Source: Lachnospiraceae bacterium (GTDB lineage: Bacteria; Bacillota; Clostridia; Lachnospirales; Lachnospiraceae). Taken from it: a DNA stretch of 64,000 bases. Every line of letters starts with the position of its first letter. The first letter of the stretch is position 1. The notes beneath the pieces were generated by a model. It worked only from the letters and a program-made list of their open reading frames with translations. It was not told the origin of the DNA and ran no database searches. This document shows, one piece after another, positions 7,469-14,817 of this stretch. Where the stretch lies: the NCBI GenBank assembly GCA_024403335.1, contig JAKSSA010000001.1, positions 33,191-97,190 of the forward strand, written 5' to 3'. A program made the translations under genes and the position numbers.

Positions 7469-8572
7469 ATGGTTATTAGAGCTAAAAGAAAAGAATTGTT
7501 TTCGGGAAAAGAACTTACAAAATTACAAAAGAATAATTCTGAACTTAATATTAAGGAAATTGACGAAAAGGCCACAGTGCTTAATTCATATCCGAGAAGA
7601 CTTGTTTTTGAGCTGACAAATGCATGCAATTTAAACTGTGTAATGTGTGGAAGAAATGCAGCGGATTTTAAGCCGACAGTTTTTGATATGGAGGTTTTCA
7701 AAAGCTTTGAACCATTGATGGACACGATAGAGGAAGTTACTTTGATGGGATGGGGAGAGCCTACAATTCATCCTCATTTTAATGAAATGCTTCAGATTAT
7801 TGACAAACACAGTGCAAGAAAATACTTTTGCACAAACGGTATGAATCTGAAGAAAATTAAGGAAGCCATTTTTGATTACCATGTTGATGTATTTGCTGTA
7901 AGTCTTGACGGTGCAACAGATGAAACAAATGGAAGGATAAGGCGTGGCTCAAAAATTGAGCAGATAAAAGAAGATTTGAAGGATATTGTCAGAATTAAGA
8001 AGGAAAAAGGTCTTAAATACCCTTGGATTAATTTTGTTTTCTGCGCCATGCAGTCAAATATTCACGAGCTTCCTGATTTGGTGCGACTTGCAGCAGAAAT
8101 TGGAATTGAGGAAGTTAAAGTTGTATATCTGACGGTATTTGGTGAGGATTTGTTAAATGAAACTTTGTGGGGAAGCGAAGACAAGGTTAAAAGCATATTC
8201 GATGAAGCCTTAAAGGTTGCAGATGAACTTGGGATTGTCATGAAGCTTCCGCATCTTGTGGGCGAGGATATTGCAGGAGATGCATATCATAAGGATTGCT
8301 TTGTTTCTTGGAGAGACTTCTTCTTAGGCTCTGATGGCTTTGTCAGACCTTGTATGTCAACTCCTGTACAATTTTTCAAATATGATATGCAAAGGCCATT
8401 TATGGATATGTGGAACGACTTGAAATATCAGGAATACAGAAAGAATGTAAATGCAGCAGAGAGTATGGACAGCCCCTGCAAGAGATGCTATCAGTCTTCA
8501 CATTGTAACTGGAACAGAAAAGAATCATTTATTCAGATTGGAGAAAATTTCTCACCTGATTGGGAAAAATAA
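7469..8572 (+). CDS. Radical SAM/SPASM domain protein
   Basis: This 367-residue protein has a radical SAM core with C53, C57 and C60 (CNLNCVMC) and the GWGEPTIHP SAM-binding stretch near residue 95, then a C-terminal SPASM-type cluster region (GFVRPCMS; CKRCYQSSHCNWNR) that binds auxiliary Fe-S clusters. Family members act on peptides, cofactors or sugars; the substrate here is unknown. AAGGAG precedes the ATG at 5-bp spacing. It ends 6 bp before rfbH, which suggests an operon with deoxysugar synthesis and a role in modifying a carbohydrate or its carrier (inference). Confidence 0.88.
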   Translation: MVIRAKRKELFSGKELTKLQKNNSELNIKEIDEKATVLNSYPRRLVFELTNACNLNCVMCGRNAADFKPTVFDMEVFKSFEPLMDTIEEVTLMGWGEPTIHPHFNEMLQIIDKHSARKYFCTNGMNLKKIKEAIFDYHVDVFAVSLDGATDETNGRIRRGSKIEQIKEDLKDIVRIKKEKGLKYPWINFVFCAMQSNIHELPDLVRLAAEIGIEEVKVVYLTVFGEDLLNETLWGSEDKVKSIFDEALKVADELGIVMKLPHLVGEDIAGDAYHKDCFVSWRDFFLGSDGFVRPCMSTPVQFFKYDMQRPFMDMWNDLKYQEYRKNVNAAESMDSPCKRCYQSSHCNWNRKESFIQIGENFSPDWEK

Positions 8573-8578
8573 GGGAAT

Positions 8579-9919
8579 ATGAAAAAATCAGAGGAAATCA
8601 AAGATAAAATTCTTTCTTTAGTGAAAGAATACTATAATTTGGAGCATAAAGAAAAAAAGGAATTTGAACCCGGAGACAGAATATGCTATTCGGGAAGAGT
8701 TTTTGATGAAGATGAAATGGTAAATCTTGTCAGCTCTTCTCTTGAATTCTGGCTGACTTCAGGACACTATGTAAAAGAGTTTGAAGAAGGTCTTGGTGGA
8801 TATTTAGGAGTAAAACATGTATCCTTAGTGAATTCGGGCTCTTCTGCAAATTTACTTGCATTTATGGCACTGACTTCACCTGAACTCGGAGAGAGAAGAA
8901 TAAAAAAAGGCGACGAGGTAATTGGTGTGGCTGCAGCATTTCCGACTACTGTTAATCCGATTATTCAGTATGGAGCAGTTCCGGTTTTTCTGGATGTTAC
9001 TTTGCCCACTTATAATATTGACGTGTCAAAACTTGAAGAGGCTCGTACGGAAAAAACAAAGGCAGTATTTGTTGCCCATACGCTCGGTAACCCGATAGAT
9101 TTGAAAGCTGTTAAAGAATTTTGTGATAAATATAAGCTTTGGCTTATTGAAGATAACTGTGATGCACTTGGTACTGAATATTTTATTGACGGAGAATGGA
9201 AAAAGACCGGAACAATAGGAGATATTTCAACCTGCAGCTTTTATCCGCCCCATCATATTACTTTAGGAGAAGGTGGCGCAGTCTGCACAAATAATACAAA
9301 ACTTTATCGTCTGGTTAATTCTTTCAGGGACTGGGGAAGAGACTGTTATTGTGCATCAGGCGTTGACGATACCTGTAAGCACAGATATTCACAGCAGTTC
9401 GGAGAACTTCCTGCAGGTTATGACCATAAATATGTTTATTCACATTTCGGGTATAATTTGAAGGCAACGGATATGCAGGCTTCAGTAGGTTGTGCCCAGT
9501 TGAAAAAATTGCCTGAATTCGTTGAAATGCGAAAGAAAAACTGGAATTATTTAAGAGAAAAGCTTGAAATTTTGAAAGATAAGTTTGTATTACCTGAAGC
9601 GACCGAAAATTCAAAGCCGAGCTGGTTTGGCTTTTTGATGACGGTAAAAGACGATGCCGGGTTTACAAGGGACGAAATAACACAGTTTCTTGAAAGCGAA
9701 AACATACAAACCAGAAACCTTTTTTCAGGCAATTATATTAAACATCCCTGTTTTGATGAAATGAGAAAAGATGGCCAGGGATACAGGGTTGTCGGTGAAC
9801 TTGAAAATACGGATAAAATTATGAGCAATTCCTTCTGGATTGGTGTATATCCGGGAATGAACAGGGAAAAGCTTGACTATATGATTAAAAAAATTAGCGA
9901 GTTTGCAGCGACAAAGTAA
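8579..9919 (+). CDS. rfbH: CDP-4-dehydro-6-deoxyglucose 3-dehydratase (E1, RfbH type)
   Basis: This is a PMP/[2Fe-2S] enzyme of the DegT/DnrJ/EryC1/StrS fold (446 residues) that removes the C3 hydroxyl of CDP-4-keto-6-deoxyglucose on the way to 3,6-dideoxyhexoses. The diagnostic feature is histidine in place of the Schiff-base lysine: YPPHHITLGEGG at 223-233. Cluster cysteines C194, C256, C258 and C266 keep the C-X1-C-X7-C spacing of E1 (the first gap is 61 residues, slightly longer than the usual 57). These features separate it from aminotransferases. Its reductase partner and rfbG are not in the window. It lies between a radical SAM gene and rfbF. Confidence 0.9.
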   Translation: MKKSEEIKDKILSLVKEYYNLEHKEKKEFEPGDRICYSGRVFDEDEMVNLVSSSLEFWLTSGHYVKEFEEGLGGYLGVKHVSLVNSGSSANLLAFMALTSPELGERRIKKGDEVIGVAAAFPTTVNPIIQYGAVPVFLDVTLPTYNIDVSKLEEARTEKTKAVFVAHTLGNPIDLKAVKEFCDKYKLWLIEDNCDALGTEYFIDGEWKKTGTIGDISTCSFYPPHHITLGEGGAVCTNNTKLYRLVNSFRDWGRDCYCASGVDDTCKHRYSQQFGELPAGYDHKYVYSHFGYNLKATDMQASVGCAQLKKLPEFVEMRKKNWNYLREKLEILKDKFVLPEATENSKPSWFGFLMTVKDDAGFTRDEITQFLESENIQTRNLFSGNYIKHPCFDEMRKDGQGYRVVGELENTDKIMSNSFWIGVYPGMNREKLDYMIKKISEFAATK

Positions 9920-10050
9920 TATTCGTTTTATTGTGTTTATGCCTGATGCTTTTTAAGTTTGCAGTATTTGAATAAATATTGCTGAATAAGTATAAAAATG
10001 TTTCCCTAATTGTTTCTGATTGTTTCTGCAAACGGCTTTCCAATATTTAG

Positions 10051-10079
10051 TTGCAAGTGAAGTTTTCGTATATTAAAAT
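10051..10079 (+). promoter_or_regulatory. Candidate promoter for rfbF
   Basis: TTGCAA (10051-10056), 17-bp spacer, TAAAAT (10074-10079). It lies in the 197-bp spacer after rfbH, which otherwise shows no gene. Confidence 0.45.
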
Positions 10080-10116
10080 ATAGGTGTTTTATAATGCTTA
10101 TGACGGGAGGAATTCC

Positions 10117-10893
10117 ATGAAGGTTGTATTACTTGCAGGTGGTTACGGAACCAGGATTTCGGAAGAAAGTGATTTAAGACCGAAACCGATGGTGGAAATC
10201 GGTGGAAAGCCTATTTTGTGGCATATAATGAAAACTTACTCATATTACGGCTTCAATGATTTTATCATTTGTGCCGGATATAAGCAGGAATATATTAAGC
10301 AGTGGTTTGCAAATTATTATTTAAATACAAATGATGTTACCTTTGACTATACCAATGATGGTGATATGACAATTCACAGAGGGAAGGTAGAACCCTGGAA
10401 GGTTACGGTTTGCGATACCGGCTACAAAACCATGACCGGAGGTCGAATCAAGCGTATAGAGCAGTATGTAAAGGGTGAAACTTTTATGATGACCTATGGC
10501 GACGGAGTAAGTGATATTAACATAAATCATTTGCTTGAATTTCATAAGTCACATGGCAAGATTGCTACTTTGTCTTCAGTTATAAGGCAGCAGCAAAAGG
10601 GCGTTTTGAAAATTAATTCTGTGGGTTCGGTACAGGCTTTTCGTGAAAAGAAGGATATGGACGGTTCGCCCATCAATGTAGGATATATGGTTTTGGAACC
10701 GGGTATTTTTGATTATTTGGAAGATGATCAGACAGTACTTGAAGAAGGACCGATGGAAAGACTGGTTGCTGATAAACAGCTTATGAGCTATCGTCATAAG
10801 GGCTTTTGGCAGTGCATGGATACTTTGTTTGAAATGCGTCAGTTAGAGGCAATGTGGGATAGCAAGCAGGCACCCTGGAAGGTCTGGGAATAG
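10117..10893 (+). CDS. rfbF: Glucose-1-phosphate cytidylyltransferase
   Basis: RfbF makes CDP-glucose from CTP and glucose-1-phosphate, the first step toward CDP-3,6-dideoxyhexoses. The start at 10117 is chosen because GGGAGG lies 6 bp upstream and the nucleotidyltransferase signature begins at once (KVVLLAGGYGTRISEESDLRPKPM); an ATG 33 bp earlier lacks these. Further family blocks are GGKPILWHIMK, TYGDGVSDI (metal-binding Asp) and EGPMERLV near the end. At 258 residues the length is exactly typical. It pairs with rfbH upstream. The stop overlaps the start of the dihydrouridine synthase gene by one base. Confidence 0.93.
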   Translation: MKVVLLAGGYGTRISEESDLRPKPMVEIGGKPILWHIMKTYSYYGFNDFIICAGYKQEYIKQWFANYYLNTNDVTFDYTNDGDMTIHRGKVEPWKVTVCDTGYKTMTGGRIKRIEQYVKGETFMMTYGDGVSDININHLLEFHKSHGKIATLSSVIRQQQKGVLKINSVGSVQAFREKKDMDGSPINVGYMVLEPGIFDYLEDDQTVLEEGPMERLVADKQLMSYRHKGFWQCMDTLFEMRQLEAMWDSKQAPWKVWE

Positions 10894-11828
10894 TGAATTT
10901 ATATTTAGCCCCCATGGAGGGCATTACAACAAGAATATACAGAGATGTTTTTGGCAAGTACTATAAAGGGCTTGCCAAATGTTTTACTCCCTTTTTATCA
11001 CCTAATCAAAATGAAAGCTTTCAGAAAAAAGAGTTATTTGAGATAGAAAACAGGGAAGAACAGACCATATTGACGGTTCCTCAGATTTTATGCTGTAATA
11101 TAGAACATTTTTTGTGGGCAGCAGTTGAAGTGGCAAAGCTTGGCTACAAAGAGGTAAATTTTAATCTTGGATGTCCTTCGGGAACAGTTGTTACAAAGAA
11201 GAAGGGCAGTGGATTTCTTTTGTATCCTGACGAGCTTGAGGCATTTTTTGAGATTGTCTTTCCGGAAGTAAAAAAACTTGGTCTTGGATTTTCAATTAAA
11301 ACAAGACTTGGGAAAAATGAACCGGATGAATTTAAAAGAATACTTGATATTTATAATAAATTTGATTTTACGGAGATTATAATTCATCCAAGAGTACAGA
11401 AGGACTTTTATAAAGGTGAAGTAAGGCTTGAATGGTTTGACTATGCCATAGCAAACTCTAAAAATAAAGTTGTATATAATGGCGATTTATTTATGAAAGA
11501 GGATTTGGAAAACTTTGAGAAAAAATATCCTGACATAGATACAGTAATGCTTGGCAGAGGACTTATCGGCAGACCTTTTTTGACAGAGGAAGATGGTGTT
11601 TTGCCAAAGGATTTAAACAAGCTTAGAGCTTTTCATAATGAATTGGCAAATAGTTATAAAAATCGTTATGATGAGCATGCAACCTTAAGCAAGATGAAAG
11701 AAATCTGGGATTATATGGGGAAAATGCTTTTTGTGGATGAAAGTGGTTATAAAAGGATAAAAAAAGCAAAATCCTTGGAAGAATACCTTTTTGCAGCAGA
11801 AACTGTGTTTTGTAACATGAATATATAA
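10893..11828 (+). CDS. tRNA-dihydrouridine synthase
   Basis: This is an FMN-dependent TIM-barrel enzyme that reduces uridines in the tRNA D-loop. The 311-residue product opens with the Dus signature LYLAPMEGITTRIYR, carries the catalytic cysteine C94 in NLGCPSGTV, and has SIKTRLG, IIHPR (FMN phosphate contacts) and MLGRGLIGRPF. The start is GTG at 10893, overlapping the rfbF stop (TAGTG), so translation is probably coupled; no strong ribosome binding site is seen. Which uridine it modifies (DusA, B or C type) is not decided. Confidence 0.9.
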   Translation: MNLYLAPMEGITTRIYRDVFGKYYKGLAKCFTPFLSPNQNESFQKKELFEIENREEQTILTVPQILCCNIEHFLWAAVEVAKLGYKEVNFNLGCPSGTVVTKKKGSGFLLYPDELEAFFEIVFPEVKKLGLGFSIKTRLGKNEPDEFKRILDIYNKFDFTEIIIHPRVQKDFYKGEVRLEWFDYAIANSKNKVVYNGDLFMKEDLENFEKKYPDIDTVMLGRGLIGRPFLTEEDGVLPKDLNKLRAFHNELANSYKNRYDEHATLSKMKEIWDYMGKMLFVDESGYKRIKKAKSLEEYLFAAETVFCNMNI

Positions 11829-11924
11829 TTTGCAGTTGATTGTTTTTTGGTTGATTTCCTGGTTAATCTTGCAATTTGAATATATTTGAGTGTATATTGC
11901 AGATACATATTGATTTTATTAGCC

Positions 11925-12019
11925 TTTACATTTTTTACTCATTATGTTATAGTATCTGCACTTGCGATTTTGTTTTATCAGGTCAAGCCTGATATTGGTA
12001 ACATTAAAACTGTTATATT
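11925..12019 (+). promoter_or_regulatory. Promoter region of the SRP RNA
   Basis: A strong match TTTACA (11925-11930)-N17-TATAGT (11948-11953) has a TGT extension. A nearer extended -10, TGTTATATT (12011-12019), would start RNA close to the predicted 5' end near 12030. The nearer one fits the mature RNA better. No gene is seen in 11829-12036. Confidence 0.5.
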
Positions 12020-12036
12020 TAAAAGTGTCATCAAGT

Positions 12037-12303
12037 TTCCGCGCAGCCGGGGAGATAGCGGTGCCCTGTACCTGCAACCCGCTACAGCAGGGGTGATGTC
12101 CTTTCCGAGGGTGTCGTTTTGTGAAGCTGCCTTTTGTAAGTGATGTTGACGCTTTGGTCTTACGCAATTGGAATCTGTGAACCGTGTCAGGTCAGGAATG
12201 AAGCAGCACTAAGCAGAACCTCTGATGTGCCGTAGGGGTGCCGGGGCCGAGTTAACTGCATAAGTACCGTTTGTGAAACGCATTCGAAGAAGGACGCGCG
12301 GAT
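12037..12303 (+). ncRNA. ffs: Signal recognition particle RNA, large (Alu-containing) bacterial type
   Basis: The conserved Ffh-binding domain is present: GTGTCAGGTCAGGAATGAAGC begins near 12184, followed by AGCAGCACTAAG. The 5' Alu-domain segment starts with GCAGCCGGGG near 12043. The ends pair: CCGCGC (12039-12044) with GCGCGG (12296-12301). Length of about 265 nt matches the long SRP RNA of Bacillus and Clostridia rather than the 4.5S form. The RNA scaffolds Ffh and targets nascent membrane proteins to FtsY. Confidence 0.95.
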
Positions 12304-12374
12304 TTATTATTTTCATATTAGGGAATATGTGTTATTATTTAAGAGTTGGTTTGAAGATTTCTTTTTAAGAAATT

Positions 12375-12397
12375 ATGAGAATTGACTCATTTTTTTA
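12375..12397 (+). terminator. Possible terminator after the SRP RNA
   Basis: ATGAG-AATTGA-CTCAT followed by seven T. The stem is short, so strength is uncertain. The remainder of 12304-12528 shows nothing else. Confidence 0.4.
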
Positions 12398-12528
12398 TAT
12401 CTGCATTTATTTAAGTGCTTTTTGTGTCTCAAATCTTATATGATTGGAGATTTAGAGATAAAAGTAGCTTGTGAAAAGATATAAGTGACATAAATTGGGT
12501 TTAGATAAATTATATTTAGGAGTATATT

Positions 12529-13320
12529 TTGGCTATAATAGATACACATGCACATTATGATGATTTAAGATTTGATGAAGACAGGGATGAAATTATTAAT
12601 TCCCTGCCATCTTTAAATGTTGAGAGGGTTATAAATTCAGCTGCAACGGCTAAATCCTGTAAGGAAACCCTGGAATTATGTGCAAAATATCCTTTCTTTT
12701 ATGGACTTTTGGGGATACATCCGACCGAGATTGACGATTTGGAATTTTATTTTCTCGAAAGTATTAAAGACGAGCTTAAGAATAATGAAAAGATTGTCGG
12801 AATCGGTGAGATTGGGCTTGATTATTACTGGGTAAAAGAAGAAAATGAGCAGGAAAGACAAAAGCTTTGGTTCAGAAAACAAATTGAGCTTGCAAAGGAA
12901 CTGAAGCTGCCCATATGCATTCATTCAAGAGATGCAGCAGAAGCTACCATGAAGATTTTGGAGGAATATTATCCTAAAAATCCAGACAGTTTGTCAGGAG
13001 TGGTTCACTGCTTCGGATATAGTGCTGAAATAGCAGAGGAATGTGTTAAAAGGGGCTTTTTGATAGGCGTAGGGGGAGTTCTTACCTTTAAAAATGCCAG
13101 AAAGTTAAAGGAAGTAGTTGAAAAGCTTCCTTTGAGTAAAATTGTTCTTGAAACTGATACACCTTACATGGCACCGACTCCTTTCAGAGGAGAGAGAAAC
13201 AATTCATCACTTCTAAAATATGTTGTTGATGAGATTGCAAACATAAAAGGTATTACAGCTTTTGAAGTTGAGAAGCTTACTTCTGAAAATGCAAGGAAGG
13301 TTTATCCGAAACTGGTTTAA
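12529..13320 (+). CDS. tatD: TatD-family metal-dependent deoxyribonuclease
   Basis: This 263-residue TIM-barrel hydrolase of the TatD family has 3'-5' DNase/RNase activity in characterised members. Metal ligands are visible: H7 and H9 in DTHAHYDD, the glutamate of GEIGLDYY, histidines of CIHSRDA and VVHCFGY, and the aspartate of LETDTPYMAP. The start is TTG at 12529, placed 6 bp after TAGGAG; no ATG is available at the conserved N-terminus. It stands alone between the SRP RNA and the GNAT-TadA gene. Confidence 0.92.
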   Translation: MAIIDTHAHYDDLRFDEDRDEIINSLPSLNVERVINSAATAKSCKETLELCAKYPFFYGLLGIHPTEIDDLEFYFLESIKDELKNNEKIVGIGEIGLDYYWVKEENEQERQKLWFRKQIELAKELKLPICIHSRDAAEATMKILEEYYPKNPDSLSGVVHCFGYSAEIAEECVKRGFLIGVGGVLTFKNARKLKEVVEKLPLSKIVLETDTPYMAPTPFRGERNNSSLLKYVVDEIANIKGITAFEVEKLTSENARKVYPKLV

Positions 13321-13459
13321 GATAAAATTTGAAAGCTGAGTCGAAGTTTGTGAAAGTAAGAATTTTTAAAACAGAGACAAAAGTCAAATGGAAGTTTGAA
13401 AGAGTATTGAAGTAAAAAACATAAATAAATCTTAGTTCTGGCAAAATGTTGGGGAGAGT

Positions 13460-14815
13460 ATGTCGAAGAAAGCAGAAAAAATAGATATAAATGGATTAAA
13501 GGTATTTCCTGTTGATAATCTGTCCGCTTTTAAACTTAAATTTATAAAAAAGTTTGTGGAGGAGTGTGAAGGCTGGGAAAACAGAAAATATGGTGAATTA
13601 AGCGAGCTTGAAGTGGAAAAAAGTCAGGTTCCTTTTCTGTTTGTTGCAGTTTACAGATGGAAGATAGTTGGTCTTTTAATTGCAAGAGCTTTTGATCTTG
13701 ACTCCTATGAGGTTTTTGCGCTTACTCATCCTTCTTTAAGACATCAGGGGATATTTAGCAGGCTGCTTCGCGAAACCAACGAGGTTTTGACATCATTTGG
13801 TAATTGTGAGATAATATCGATGAAGCTTCACCCGACATCTGCTTTCCTTTATGATTACTCGGAATATGTGATGTCTTTGTCAAAAAAACAGTATGTTTCT
13901 TTAAAAGAGGAAAAAGAACCTGAAGAAAAGGTTTTATCTGAAGAACAAAGACTTGATTTGATGCTTAATGTTATTCCTTCAGAGTTTTTTGAAGAGGAAG
14001 ATAAAAAACCTGTATATTCCGTAGAGGTCTTTGACATGAACCCGACACAGAAATATGCAGAAGGACATGTTAAGAATTCAGAAGGCTACGCTTTGGAATT
14101 TACCTGCGACATAGAAGTCAGAGAAAAAGCTGTCTTTTTATCAAATGTTTATGTAAATGAAGAATGTCGTGGAAAAGGCTTGGGAACAAGATACTTTGGC
14201 TTGCTGCTTGAAAAGCTTTTTGAGGATGAAAATTTAGTTAGTGTAAAATTACAGGTTTCTTCAAAGAATATACCTGCCTGCAAGCTTTATCAAAAGTATA
14301 ATTTTAAAATATCAGAAGAAGTAAGCTTTTACCGCTATGAAACTCAGGAAATGCTTGATAAGAAGTATATGAAGGAGGCTTTAGAGGAAGCGAAAAAAGC
14401 AGCCGAAAATGGTGATGTGCCAATTGGCTGTGTAATAGTTAAGGATAAAGAGATAATTGCAAGAGGTTATAACCGCCGCAATTTTGATAATACGACTCTT
14501 TCTCATGCAGAGCTGATTGCAATTTCTGAGGCCAACAAATATTTTGAGGACTGGAGAGTGGAAGGATGTACAATGTATGTCACCTTAGAACCCTGTCCCA
14601 TGTGTGCCGGTAGTATTGTCCAGGCCAGAATTCCAAGAGTGGTAATTGGTGCAATGAACAGCAAAGCAGGCTGTGCAGGTTCGGTTATTAATCTGCTTGA
14701 TATAAAAGGTTTTAATCACAGATGCGAAGTAGTAAGAGGCATATGTGAAGAAGAATGTTCGACAATTTTAAGTGACTTCTTTAAAAGTCTTCGAAAGAAG
14801 AAGGAGAAAGGCTGA
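13460..14815 (+). CDS. Fusion: two GNAT acetyltransferase domains plus tRNA adenosine deaminase (TadA)
   Basis: A 451-residue fusion. Residues about 20-145 look like one GNAT domain (HPSLRHQGIFSRLLRE acetyl-CoA loop); about 185-300 like a second (EECRGKGLGTRYFG; PACKLYQKYNF). Residues about 304-451 are a complete TadA: zinc ligand and proton donor in SHAELIAI (H352, E354) and PCPMC (C379, C382). TadA converts A34 to inosine in tRNA-Arg(ACG) and is normally a separate protein of about 150 residues. An in-frame ATG near 14351 could release TadA alone, although its AGGA is too close to be convincing. GGGGAG precedes the start. The 767-residue gene follows after 2 bp. Confidence 0.88.
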   Translation: MSKKAEKIDINGLKVFPVDNLSAFKLKFIKKFVEECEGWENRKYGELSELEVEKSQVPFLFVAVYRWKIVGLLIARAFDLDSYEVFALTHPSLRHQGIFSRLLRETNEVLTSFGNCEIISMKLHPTSAFLYDYSEYVMSLSKKQYVSLKEEKEPEEKVLSEEQRLDLMLNVIPSEFFEEEDKKPVYSVEVFDMNPTQKYAEGHVKNSEGYALEFTCDIEVREKAVFLSNVYVNEECRGKGLGTRYFGLLLEKLFEDENLVSVKLQVSSKNIPACKLYQKYNFKISEEVSFYRYETQEMLDKKYMKEALEEAKKAAENGDVPIGCVIVKDKEIIARGYNRRNFDNTTLSHAELIAISEANKYFEDWRVEGCTMYVTLEPCPMCAGSIVQARIPRVVIGAMNSKAGCAGSVINLLDIKGFNHRCEVVRGICEEECSTILSDFFKSLRKKKEKG

Positions 14816-14817
14816 AA

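Noticed and set aside
11886..12143. Plus- and minus-strand frames of about 80 codons near 12 kb
   Set aside because: They lie over the SRP RNA and its promoter; the RNA explains the conservation.
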